Below the pieces are notes generated by a model. The model was not told the DNA's origin. It saw nothing but the letters and a program-made list of their open reading frames with translations, and ran no database searches. The position numbers and the translations under genes were made by a program. A stretch of DNA of 64,000 nucleotides from Echria macrotheca (Eukaryota; Ascomycota; Sordariomycetes; Sordariales; Schizotheciaceae): the NCBI GenBank assembly GCA_030411725.1, contig MU839838.1, positions 930,001 through 994,000 of the forward strand, read 5' to 3'. This document shows positions 1-10,800 of this stretch, piece after piece; the first letter of the stretch is position 1, and each line of letters starts with the position of its first letter.

Positions 1-20
1 TCTCAACTCCTTGATCCAAC

Positions 21-665
21 ATGAAGTTCTCATACATCCTCTCGGCTTTTCTGGCCAGCCTTTCCATAGCCAGTCCCATCGATGAGCGCCTCACCCAAGT
101 GGCCAGCCGGGACGTTCAAGCGGCAGCTGAACCGGGCGAAGTCTACGCGATATCCGCACGCGATGATGTCCCCAACGACGACACACCCAACTACACAGCC
201 GCCACCAAGGCCCACACCCCCCTCGTCAACGGGAAGTACTACTGGTTCTGGCTCCAATGGCCCCGCGACCCCGTCGGCGACGGCGACGGCGAGTCGGCCG
301 CCGAGATCAAGGCGCTGCGCGACGCCCTCGGCTTCAACCACGTCGGCGTCGTCGTCGGCCAGATCAAGGAGACGCCCCAGGGCAAGGGCAAGAACGCCAA
401 GCTCAAGCGCGACTTCATCGCCGAGCTGCACCACATGATCGAGATCAAGGGCTCGACCAACACCGGCATCATCCAGCGCCAGTACGACTACAAGAACAAG
501 GACAGCGACAAGGTGCTCGTCTGGGGGGGCGAGACCACCGCTTCCAAGGCTGCTGCTGCCAAGAAGTTCGCAAAGGCCTGGACCGACGTCGAGGCGCAGA
601 AGACGTACAATGTCAAGACGAATAATTGTGACACCTTTGCCAAGGCGGTCAAGGGCAAGCTCTGA
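21..665 (+). CDS. Secreted protein, possible circularly permuted NlpC/P60 (LRAT/PPPDE-like) fold
   Basis: Single-exon gene for 214 residues; the ATG follows a short leader at the window edge. Residues 1-17 form a clear signal peptide (MKFSYILSAFLASLSIAS), so the product should enter the secretory pathway. A 60-residue acidic, Ala/Asp-rich stretch precedes a compact domain with the motif NHVGVVVG around His107 and KTNNCDTFA around Cys203. A His in an H-x-G-V-V strand followed by a C-terminal Asn-Cys-(Asp/Glu)-x-Phe motif is the order seen in circularly permuted NlpC/P60 enzymes such as LRAT and PPPDE proteins, which use these residues as a thiol catalytic pair. The family link is inference from this spacing only, and the activity (peptidase, amidase or acyltransferase) cannot be stated. 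No intron is needed. The next gene lies 1.1 kb downstream on the same strand. Confidence 0.75.
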   Translation: MKFSYILSAFLASLSIASPIDERLTQVASRDVQAAAEPGEVYAISARDDVPNDDTPNYTAATKAHTPLVNGKYYWFWLQWPRDPVGDGDGESAAEIKALRDALGFNHVGVVVGQIKETPQGKGKNAKLKRDFIAELHHMIEIKGSTNTGIIQRQYDYKNKDSDKVLVWGGETTASKAAAAKKFAKAWTDVEAQKTYNVKTNNCDTFAKAVKGKL

Positions 666-1821
666 GGGTACTCGGGAAGTGTGTGACCTGCCATTTGTGA
701 TGGTAATCTGTTGTTGGAGAATGGCGAGGTGCTGTTGGTATCGCTGCTGCATAGTTATAGATTCATAGACAGAGAAAGAATGCCATTCCGGCGGGGACAC
801 ACCCATCTATACCACCCCATCGACTAGAGGTGAAGTGATTCGGTATGCTGTGCTGCAAACTGCCGAAAATGGTAATTGAGGTGAGCAATGGTGAGCCAGC
901 CTAGGTTTCTTGTGGCGTATTCGGTAGCTGCTGTCTACGGTATATCTACTACGGATTAGCGTTATCATCGATGGTATTAATAGGTAGGTAGGTAGCTTTG
1001 GAAACAAGGGAGGCTTGCTTACCTGGTCACGTTTCAACTCCTTCCTTTCAGACAGCAAGCGATCTACAACACATAATACTGCAGAGGAGTGTTGGGTTGA
1101 AGCTGGCACCCAAGACTTGAAAGACTGAGGTAAAGATGCTTGTTTTGTGGAAGAGAAGACGTCAGCCCTCTGGCTGGCTAAAGACAATGTCTGTGGTCGT
1201 TGAGCGCCTTCCACCTTGCCTGGGTGCTCCTTCCTGCCCAACAGACTTTTTTCTTCGCTATCTGCAACAGGCTTCTCCCCACTCTCTCGCTCGCATCTGC
1301 GTTGGGCAGCATTGCGCCCCGGTCAAAAGCTGGATCAGCCTTGAGTTGAGGGTCGCTAACGGGTCAAAATCTTTGCTGTATTTGCGCTGTTGTGTAAAAC
1401 CGGGTGTTTATTGGTAATCATATTTCTTCCCCAATGATTTGGGTATCAATACATCGAGGCGTGAGCACATGCACACTCTTCGCTGTGCGCAAGTGTGTAT
1501 GAAATGTCACACAGCCACGCGATTGGTCAGCCATCACCCCCAATGCTCCCTCGACAACCACACAGCCCTCATCGCGATTCGTCTGGGATGGACAGCACAG
1601 CCCGATGGGCATTGGGCATTGGGCAGGCATTCATCCATGCATTTCTCCAGCAGTTCTTTCGGAATGAATTTTGAGTCGGGGTCAAGGACTTGCATGGCCA
1701 GATCTACATATCTGTCGCCAGCACCCGCATAAAAGACTGACAATCCGTCTGCTGAAGAGACTCATCACATTTCATATTCCCCAAGAGATTTCATCGTTTT
1801 CTTTAAAAACTCGTGGCGACC
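666..1821. other. Intergenic region with a dispersed repeat copy
   Basis: No gene is supported here. The stretch holds a TAGGTA run near 980-996, a short dispersed repeat copy at about 1055-1250 (listed separately) and the presumed promoter of the coiled-coil gene. The small open frames on both strands lack starts, introns or composition typical of the real genes around them. Confidence 0.6.
1055..1250 (+). repeat. Dispersed repeat, copy A
   Basis: This stretch resembles the one at about 43830-44035 on the same strand over some 190 bases. Shared blocks include GTTTGTGGAAGAG (A has one extra T), a block centred on CTGGCTAA or ATGGCTAA, GCGCGCCTTCCA (A has GAGCGCCTTCCA) and GGTGCTCCTTCCTG. A third, more diverged copy lies inverted at about 3238-3390. 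It has no coding capacity of its own and no visible terminal repeats or target-site duplications, so it is an unclassified short interspersed element or a degraded transposon fragment. Confidence 0.55.
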
Positions 1822-2976
1822 ATGTTCCAGGGCAGGAGGTCCAACCGGTCCGAGCCGGCCCCCCAGCAACCTTACAGCCAGCGACCACCCCCAAGGCCTA
1901 TCTCGGCAGCAAACACGACACCGCCGCCGAGCCGGTATGAGACAGCACCCGTACCGGCTCCCATGCCCCGGGATGGCGGCAGTTCAAGTTCCTCGTCGAC
2001 AACCCCGACGAGCTCGTTTAGCGAGCAGACGCTGCCCAGCAGCCCGGCCGAGAGCCTCCCTTCCTCTCCGCCCCCTCGTCCTCAACGTGTTCGGGCCCGT
2101 GACAGAATAACCGCCGCTCGAAACACAAACAGCCCGGGGCTGCTCCGTCCGCCGCCCGGCGAGAACGACGGACAGCCGGTGGCCCAAGGGGAGCTGAACC
2201 TGCTTGACAAGGAGCTTTTGCGGAATCGGGAGCTTGTTGAAGCCAGTGAGTTTGATCGCCTGCCTCGGCCTTTTCATGTTTCAACTCGCTGATATTCTTG
2301 TGTAGTCCAGAGGGACCGCAATCGGGACCAAGACAAACAGGCACAGACGCTTGCCGAGGCGCAGGCGCAGGTGGACAAGTTGAGGGAGGAGCGAAGGTCG
2401 CTTGAGGACCAGCTCGCCAAGCAGAAGCAGGTGAACGAGAAGGCGGACCGCGACCGTAAAGCGGTCGACGCCCAGCTCGCCGCGGCGATCACGGATAAGA
2501 AGAATCTAGAGTCCCAGCTTAAGAATGCGCTCGCCAACGCCGACGGGGAGAAGAAGCAGCTGCAGACAAAACTCGAGGCAGCTGATAAGGAAAAGAAGCA
2601 GCTGGAGGCACGCGTGCGGGAGGTTGAGGCGGACGGAACCCAGCTGCGCGCGAGATTGGGCGTCGTCGAGCGCGACCTGCAGAAGGAGCGCGGCGGCGCT
2701 GCCAGCTTGCAAGAGACTATTCGGATGCTAACGCAGGAGCGGGACGAGCTTCAGCTGGATTCCGACTGGCTGGAGGATCAGATTAAGGAGCGGGATGCGC
2801 AGATCAAGGAGAACGAGAAGATGCTGCAGGAGTGGAAGCAGCGGCACGATATCATGAAGGCGGGCATGGGCGCGCCGGGCAAGATGCTGGCCGAGATGGC
2901 GAAGCAGTTGATGGAGAACAACAGGTTGCTGGAAGCCATGACGTCGGCGTACAAGACTAATGGTGGACGTCGCTAG
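1822..2976 (+). CDS. Coiled-coil protein with proline/serine-rich N-terminus
   Basis: Two exons, 1822-2245 and 2306-2976, flank a 60-nt intron (donor GTGAGT, branch-like CTGAT, acceptor TGTAG); the phase-1 join is clean and gives about 364 residues. The first 130 residues are disordered, rich in Pro, Ser, Arg and Thr. From about residue 140 to 340 the protein is a long heptad-rich coiled coil dense in Gln, Glu, Lys and Leu (DKLREERRSLEDQLAKQK is typical). It ends in a short tail, NGGRR. This looks like a scaffold, tether or cytoskeletal adaptor, but no known family motif is visible. A GTG nine bases upstream is in frame, but the ATG at 1822 is the natural start. The gene lies between two inverted copies of a dispersed repeat. 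Confidence 0.85.
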
Positions 2977-3742
2977 TGGTCTATCAGCGTACAGTGGGAG
3001 GCAGCCAGTTGAGAAGTGAGGAGAAGGGAAAGGGGCATGGGCGGATTTGGTCCGCCGGTGGACCGCACCGCGGGTGGTTCGTTTTCGTTACATCTTTTTG
3101 ACCAGCCTGAATAAATTGATCGATTTGGGACTCCGAACTGCAGGTCCATGGCGAAAAGTTTGCATGTCATCTGACAAGCCTGCCGGCGAGGAGTTCCTTC
3201 CTCCTTCGACGACCCTTCGCCATCTTCATTCCGGCCTCCAGACCTGGAAGGAGCACCCCTAGCCAGATAGCGATACGCACGATAGGGCCCTGTATTAGCC
3301 AGTCCTGAAGGCTCCCCTCTCTTCTTCCACACAAAAAGCATCCTTACCAGCAGTTCTTCAGGCCCAAGCAGCAACTCCCCCAGCCCACCCGCTCCCGGAG
3401 CCTGGGAATTCGACAAGCCTTTCCTCCGTTGCTATTTTGCATCATATTGGGCTCCAAAGCCGTTCCCCTTTGGAACTAAGATCCGGGCACGAAGGAGCCT
3501 AATACCTACCGTATTCATATAGCCGTGACTGGCAGGCATGCAACTCTTCGGACCTTCGTTCGCTACAAGACAGACGACACAAACTCTCGCCAATCCAGAA
3601 ACAGGAGCACTCGTTTTTATACATCCTGGCGCGCAACTACCTTCATTACAGCCCGAGCACAACACCTCGTGTGCCCCAGTCTACCTGCAGCATCCTCCCT
3701 GCAGCTTCACTCCCCCAAAAAGCCCAAAGCCATGGTGCACAT
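2977..3742. other. Convergent intergenic region with inverted repeat copy
   Basis: This holds the 3' flanks of the coiled-coil gene (plus strand) and the protease-like gene (minus strand). It contains copy B of the dispersed repeat. No coding region is supported. Confidence 0.55.
3238..3390 (-). repeat. Dispersed repeat, copy B (inverted, diverged)
   Basis: Read on the minus strand, this matches copies A (about 1055-1250) and C (about 43830-44035) at GGTAAGGATGCTTTTTGTG, GGAAGAAGAG, GGACTGGCTAA and GGGGTGCTCCTTCC, with a different spacer in the second half. It is the most diverged copy. With A it forms an inverted pair around the coiled-coil gene. Confidence 0.45.
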
Positions 3743-5225
3743 TTACCCTCCTCGTCGACGACGAGCCATCCGCTCTCCGCGCTGCCTACGCCCAACGTTC
3801 TCGGCTCCCGGCTGCTGTTGCGGGGCCGACGTCGCATCATACACCTCCTTCGCTGCCGCAGACGCCCTTTTCGACTCTTCCAGGACCTTGGCGGCAAGTT
3901 CCATCTGCTTAGCCACGCTGATCTCGTCGTCGCTCGCGAGCTCGATGCCCTTCCCGTTGAAGTAGACGTCTCGGAGCGGGAGGACGTAGACGGTATGCGG
4001 CAGGGAGGCAATGACCATTCCGTAGACCGTTTTACCCGAGGGGTCGCTGACCCAGGAGCCCGAGTCGCCGTCTTGTATGCGGATACGGTCTGGCGGGGGC
4101 GAAGGGGAAGTGTTAGCGTGGTGTTCCATGATGAGAGTGGACGGGAGGTTACCGACTGGAACCGTTGGGTTTGAGGCGCCAGGTCCGGATCCATGAGCCG
4201 GAGGGCGTACGGAGATAAGCCTCGGAAGGGAGCATCACCATTAGGTCCTCCCCGCTGATGCCGCCACGAACCCGGACACTGCCTGATGTAGGGGCGCTGG
4301 CGATTGTTGCTGGGCTGCTCTTGTTGGGGAGATATAACTCTGGGTCGTCGATGGACGCGAGTGCCCATTCGTCTCCATTCAGGATGTCCTTGTTGAGCTT
4401 CAGAGGGGGTGCCTGGCCGGATCTGCCGGAAGAGGCGGGGGGTTCCGGTGCATATTGCGGATGACGGGGTGCCTCGATGATCCAGGCCGGCTCGAGCTCG
4501 TCGATAGGCGGATACTCGGAGGCGTCGCCGCCGGACGGAAGGTTGGCGCGTGTCGCTTCCCGTCTCACATCGCGAGCGGCGCGATCATGCTGCGCCGTCA
4601 GTGCCCAGAGCTTCCCATCGTGCTTGACGATGCCGCCAATAGTTACGCATTCTCCGCTGGCTCCTACCGATGCAAGCGTGCCGCAAAGCGAGTCGTGCGG
4701 GAATCCGGTGTTACCGGCTTCGTTGGGGTCCGAACGAGATAAACCCCGGAACCGCAGCAATTCAATCTCGACCTGGTAGCAGATGGAAAGTTCTTCTCGG
4801 TATCTCCGTTTCCAACGCGTCTTGGACAGCTCTCGGTGCATTGTGAGAGCATCGTCTCTAGAGCCAACCCGGATCAGCGCGCATCTCCTGTCCCTCACCA
4901 CCTTGCGCTCGGCTGAAAGGATTGTTATATTCTTGAAGAGATAGTCTTCCTTGCGGAGGTGCGTCTTGAATGTCCGGAATTTGTCGTCTTCATTGCTGGT
5001 GAACTTGAGGGGTGGGACATCGCGAACCTCATTCAAGTAGATGACTTCAACTTGACGCAGTTTCAGTTTAATCTGTTCATTGGGCGGCAACGAGCTCGTC
5101 CTGCTTCCACTGGCAGGAGTGCTCCCCTGGCTGTCGGATTTTTTTGTTCGGTGGCCGACGGGCTTTTCTTGGGAGATCTGGGACTGCGTGTTTTTGCCGA
5201 AGCAGCGCTGGAAGAGACCGCACAT
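3743..5225 (-). CDS. Trypsin-fold (S1-like) serine protease-like protein
   Basis: Exons complement(4157..5225) and complement(3743..4089) give 471 residues. The intron (4090-4156) has a CTAAC branch site and CAG acceptor. The donor that keeps the frame is GTCGGT; the better-looking GTAACC five bases further on would destroy the motif below. The prenylcysteine oxidase gene at 32730 also uses a GTCGGT donor. Known S1 signatures are visible: LTAQHD with His213 as candidate catalytic His, and DGDSGSWV with Ser366 as nucleophile. The Asp expected in a DWAL-type strand is read as GDEWAL (residues 284-289), so the acid residue is uncertain. The N-terminus, MCGLFQRC, has cysteines that could be S-acylated, and there is no signal peptide, so the protein is probably cytosolic or membrane-associated. 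It is divergently paired with the membrane-anchored protein at 5710; role unknown. Confidence 0.8.
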
Positions 5226-5709
5226 TGTGGTCGACCAGAGGGGAGTGAGCGCGAGTGAGATGGTGTGGAGGGTGGATTAGCACGGTGAGAGGCCAATTGA
5301 CATGATTCGATCGCGGCTGATGAACCATGGGTCATCCCGTCCGGGATCCAGGATTATGGCATCTTGGGCCCTTTAAAACGACCGTATCACCGAGGCCGCC
5401 GTCGCGGTGTCTGATGACATCTGGTTGGGCTCCAACGGTCAAGCAGCAGACACCAATCACCACCCGAGGCGCAGCGAGTCCCCCCCAATCAGGCTCGTCC
5501 AATGCCAGCGTACACATTAGCGCAGCAGTTGTTGAGCTGGCTTTCACACCGCAGACTCGACGTGTCGGCATTCACATCGAGTGAGGCAACGACAACTCAA
5601 CCGGCCGAGCCACAAAAGCTTAACGGTTAGAAGTAATTCTCCACGGCACACTTCCATCCGGTGCTGAGCGTTCCTGACTCTGGGCTCGGAACCCCCGCTG
5701 CCGGTTGAG
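5226..5709. promoter_or_regulatory. Shared divergent promoter region
   Basis: These 484 bases separate the start codons of the protease-like gene (minus) and the membrane-anchored gene (plus). The spacing allows common regulation. No specific operator is recognised. Confidence 0.5.
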
Positions 5710-7015
5710 ATGGGCGAGCCAGACCTCAGTGCAGAGCAAAAGGCGCTCTTAAAGGCGGTGGGATATACAACAAACCCACAGTACCCGGATCGACTCAAGG
5801 CATACTTCGACCACTTTGCGCGCGAGATCGGCAGAGGCCCGAGGCTGGAACCAGAAGAAGTACTTTATCTCATTCGGCTTCTCAAGGAACAGCCGACAGC
5901 TAGCAGGACAACGATCGAGACAACGCTCGCAGACCAAGTCAGAAGAATACGATGCGGACCCGACGGACAGCCACCCCCCGACATTCCTACCAGCCTGGCC
6001 GACAGACTTCTCCTCGGAGATCAGGAGAGAAGGTATCGCAAGGCTAGCATCAAGCCCGCCGAGGCCCTCGCTGTTGCAGTGCGGGTCATGCTGGGGCTGG
6101 ACTTCAATGTGCTGGGCGATGATGGATTCGGCACCGTGACATGGGACGGCGACCAGTCTCTGGAAGAGGCTATCCTGGATGCCTTTACAGATGTTGGCCC
6201 CGAGGATGCGTCGAGTGCCCCGCCGATACCGGTCCGTCAGAGAAAGCTCCGCGCGAGATACCTGCAGGATTACGCGGGCGTGACGCTCAAGTGGACGGAC
6301 TCTCTCGCCGACCATCTGTTGCTCAGGACAGATGCGCCCAAAACACTGTTCGTGTTCAACTGTGTGGCCCTCTTGGAAGCCGCGTACTCGTCCATGGAGC
6401 CATATCTTGGCAAGAACATGAAGCTGGATCAGTGCCTCGGACGGTGAGTTTCTCAACACGACGGTTTGCCTAGAGTTGTTGCTGACGGGCCATGACAGAG
6501 GCTGCTACCAGCCAGAGTTCCTCTTGGAGACACTTATGACTTACAAGCTGCTCTTCCCCGTCCAGGACGACCGATGGCTACGAAATTTGATTGCACGGGG
6601 TTCCCGTGACCACCAGTCCCAACTCACCACCCGGACCAGCCTATATCCATCCGACAGCCGCCTCACCTCGCCAGCCAGCATGCCCATCCCGTCCAGCCGC
6701 AGGTATTACGACCGACCCATCAAGAGCTGCCCCGAGCTGTTCAAGCGGTATCCGCACTGGGCCACGCGGCTGCAGATCATCTTCGAGGAGGCCGACGATC
6801 CCACGCCCGTGTCGCCGACGGACATGTGGGCTGACCGGCACAAGGCAACGCGGCATTCGTTTTGGATTACCTTTATGGCCTTTGCCGTGGCGATTGCGTT
6901 TGGCATCGTCTCGACTGGCCTCGGGGCGGTGCAGGTCTATATTTCGTACTGTGCGTGGCGGCCGGAGAATACGGGGGTTTGTCAGGGGTCGTCGGGGAAC
7001 GGGACCACAACGTGA
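5710..7015 (+). CDS. Fungal protein of unknown function with C-terminal membrane anchor
   Basis: Exons 5710-6443 and 6499-7015 are joined across a 55-nt intron (GTGAGT...GACAG) and encode 416 residues. The body is soluble and helical. It includes a LADHLLL segment, a CVALLEAAY helix, then LLETLMTYKLLFP just after the intron; this layout is widespread among lineage-expanded Pezizomycotina proteins of unknown function. Near the C-terminus, about residues 370-400, one hydrophobic helix (FWITFMAFAVAIAFGIVSTG) is followed by a short tail with two cysteines. There is no signal peptide, so a tail-anchored or type II arrangement with the bulk in the cytosol is likely. It shares a 484-bp divergent promoter region with the trypsin-fold-like gene at 5225, suggesting co-expression. 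No enzymatic motif was found. Confidence 0.85.
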
Positions 7016-7810
7016 ATGCAAATTCTCTTTTTTGCGCATGTACCGTACGATGTTGCTAGGGGGCGGTGCTGAAAGGCAAGGACATGGCCGCCCCTTGTTT
7101 TCAAACAAATGACTCTAGTCTCTAGGTAGTTAGCTAGGTATTTAGGTAGCCACCAATCCAAATAATATCCATCTATGAATGGCGAACATTGGCAAAAAAT
7201 GATAAGGTCTTGAGCAAAACAGTAATCACCAACACAGCTTGCCACCTCTGCTATCTGGCGCTGCACGGGCACCCAGAGGCAAGCCACAGCAGTGCAGACC
7301 ACTTAACACCAACCCAACCAAGCTCAAACACCGGAACAACCACTAACAGACACTAGCCAGCCCCAGAATCATCATCCTCAAGCCATCACCTCAGTCAGCT
7401 TTCAGAGTCAATAGTTTGACCAACAGACTTCGTAGTAAAGCGGTGGAGTCCTCACTTAGGTAGTGAACTAAAGCCCTGAGTACATGCTGAAAAGGTCCCG
7501 CTAGGGCTCAAGTCCAGCGAAGCCCTGTTATCCTTAGATCTCACTGATAACAAAGAGCAAACTTGCTCTTCAGTGCACACGCAAGTTTATGGACAAGCAG
7601 ATCTGAGAACTGAATGGCACAAAATAGACAATATTTCAACTATAAACACCGCCCGTGAGTCCGCGACGACAATCTCTACATGTATACATGCACGTTCTAG
7701 TATCAGACATGAACAAAAAATAAGAAACAACAAACAAAAAAAAACACCACCCTTGAAAAAAAAAACATAATCATGGCATGGCAATTACCATTAGACTTTA
7801 GTCCCCCAAA
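7016..7810. other. Convergent 3' intergenic region
   Basis: This is the 3' flank of the membrane-anchored gene and of the glucan synthase gene. It has several TAGGTA motifs (about 7120-7150 and 7456) and A-rich tracts near 7720-7770. No gene is supported. Confidence 0.6.
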
Positions 7811-10800
7811 TCATGGCTTGCTCAACTGCTCCTTCCGGAAGAACGTCCCAAACGCAACACAAATCCCCAGCTGCATAAGCAGACACACCCAGAACCACCC
7901 ATTCCCCAGCCCATCCAGACTAAGCGCGAGGTTAGGAAACACCGGCCCGGGACCGACAGCATCCGGCGCGCCCGCCCTTCCGACCATGGTCGCGATGGAA
8001 CCCAACACCTGCGCGGCGATGAGCGTGAACGAGTTATGGAACCGCGTGGTAGTCTGCAGCAGCATCATGCCGAACCCGGTGCCCTGCAGCGCATCAAGGA
8101 CACCCAGCCAAAGCCAGAGCGCGCGCGAGACCAGCGCGCCTCCGGCCGCGGACTCGCCGACGACCCACGGTAGTGTGGTACCCACGCCCGAGATGCCCCA
8201 GAACGTCTGGGCCCAGCGGGGCGCGCCGAGGCCGATGGCGAGCACGGGAAAGATCCAGCTGTGCTCGCCGGAGAGGTGGGCTAGCTTGGCGAAGAGGGCA
8301 ATCCATATCACGCCGAAGAAGAGAACGACTAGCAACAAGATCTGCCAGCCCTCGGCGTGCGAGGTCGTCCAGAGGAAGCGCCAGTTGCGGCCGTAGACGG
8401 AGGCGAGCCAGAAGTTTTGGATTATGACGGCGGCGAGGAAGCACTTTCCCGGAAATCATTAGTATTTGATTCCAATAAAAGGGAGGTGAAAAACTTACGA
8501 TGATGAGCTTCCGTCGGAAGATGGATTTGAAGAATGACGGAATGGAACCGGGTGTCTGGCGATAGTACTCCGGCAATCCGAAGTAGACGATACCAGACAA
8601 AGCGATGAGGAGGACGGCGATGGGCAGGCAGACGCCGGCGATAACGGCGTCGGATGCGCGCGCGGCCGGGATGCCGTTGCTGTCGTACGAGGCGAGGAGC
8701 GAGCCCCAGTACCACAGCCCGCTGATATAAATCTGCTGGACGCCCTGGACGGCACAGGCCCTGATGACCCAGGTCTTCACCGGCGCGCCGCCCTCGTCGC
8801 CAAAGTTGAGGGCGAAGTACAGCGATCCGCTGGAGGAGGCGGCGGCGTACAGACCGGAGCCGGTCTTCTGGAGCCAGCCGCGGGCGTAGTCGGATCCTCC
8901 AAAGGGGGCGCAGCCGACGAAGATGAATGCCAGACCGTAGATGGCGAACGGCGCGGACAGAACCCAGACGGACTTGAGGTTGCGGAAGGCGATCCACCAG
9001 AGGATCGAGGAGGCGGCGTAGATCGAGGCGATCGTGTACAGCATGGAAGCCGTTTGGCCCTGCTCGCCGTTGAGTAGGGAGATCTGGTACGAGTTGGCGC
9101 CGAGGATCTGGCCGAACGCGAGGAGGACGGTGTACACGGGCCAGTCGAAGGCCTTGCGGAGCATGAACTTTTGGAGCGGCGAGGCGTATACCAGGGGGAT
9201 CGGGGGGCTGTCCGGGGGATCGAACGCCGAGATGTAGTTGCTGTTGCCGTGCGAGGACACGGGCCGCCTCTCGGCCTCGTCGTCGTCCGAGATGGAAGAG
9301 ACGATGCTGGGCGAGTAAGGGCTGCGTGGCCTGTTGGGGAGCTCGAGGAATCGTGATGGCCGCGTGGGACCACCCGGCGACGGGGGTCGGTCCGGAAGCG
9401 ATAGCCTCGACACGTTGCGCGAGCTGAGACCCAGCTTGGCGCTCTTGTAGTCCTCGAACCACTTCTTCTCGGACCGGACGAGATACTGCTCGATGCAGAG
9501 GTCGGTCTCAGAGTTCTTCGCGTCAAGCTGCGAGAGCTTCTTGGTGAACTCCTCGGTGTACTCGCCGTTGGCATCGGTAAAGAACGGATCGACTTTTTGG
9601 AGAGCAAAGTCTGTCCGCCCCTTCGTGATGGACTCGATCGAGGCATTGGAGAACCTGTTGCTCTGGAGTCTGGGGGGTGCAAGTGGCCAACCTGCCGGGC
9701 CGAGACCCGGGCTAGGCGCTGCTGAGCTCGGAACAGCGCTGTAGTCCGCAGTGGGGGAGATGAACGAGGTCGGAGTAATAGGCCGGCCGTCATCGGAAGG
9801 GGCTGGGGATGGCGCGCGGGAGCCACGGAACTTGGAGAGATTGGAGATTGTCAAGTGGGTCGGCTTGTCCTTGTGCTTGTTCGATTTCCGGATCGCCGTG
9901 CTGTGAAGCTCGCCGATCTCCTCGACCCAGCGAGCGACGGGGAACCTCTGCTTGGCCGAGACAGCACGCATCTTGGCGCGAGTCTCCTTGTCCGAGGCCA
10001 TAGCTCCCTGGATGGCGTCCTTGAACTGGCTAATCAAGTGCTTGGCCGAGGTTGACTCGACGGTGTAGTACCAGCCAGGCATGTTTCCAAGACCACCTGC
10101 CAAAGTTAGTATCCAAATATGCAGTGGAAAGGGTGAGAGACTGACCAACACGAGCTCCAACACCAAGAGCACCCTTGCGCCCGAACTCGACAGCAACAAG
10201 ACCGAAAGGCTCATCTCGTGAAGGGATCAATGCAAACTCGGCACCGCTGAAGATGTATGGAGGCAGCTGTGTAAACTCCGGCTTGGAGTACACACGGCCC
10301 GGGTATTGCTCCATCAGACGGTTCAACTTGATGGCAGCAAGCTTTCCGTACAGGTCAATGACGGGACCAATCGCGACCAGCTGCACATTAGGATTATGTT
10401 CCAGAATCGAAGGGAAGACGTCGGCAATAAGGTCAACACCCTTCTGCATAGACCAGCGGCCAACAAAGACGAACAACTCGGCATCCGGGTTCTGCTCCAG
10501 ACCCGCCCACTCCTGGGCTTGGCGACGAAGCTCGCCCCGACCAGCCTCGAAGGCCTCGTCGATCTCAACCTCCTCGGCCTGCGCGGCCGCCTCGAGCTCA
10601 GGCGACCACTCTGCGGTATCTGAGGGGTCCGGGTTGGGAAGGCTGCCTATCTTGGAAAGCCCCCAGAAAATGGGATAACGCGCAAACGACCGCTTGCCGT
10701 ACTTCTTGGAAACACCAACGGCGCCGAACCCGTGTTGGAACTCGCGGAGGTAACTGGCACCGGCGTGCAAGAGGTTGAAGACCTCACCGAATTGCACAAA

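Noticed and set aside
4089..4157. Apparent frame conflict in the protease-like gene when the GTAACC donor is used
   Set aside because: The alternative GTCGGT donor (exon end 4157) keeps the phase and the GDSGSW motif; another gene in the window uses the same donor, so no frameshift need be invoked.
8422..9826. 346- and 349-codon minus-strand frames with Arg/Pro/Ser-rich products
   Set aside because: They are out-of-frame shadows of the C-terminal membrane region of the glucan synthase, a GC-rich segment with few stops.
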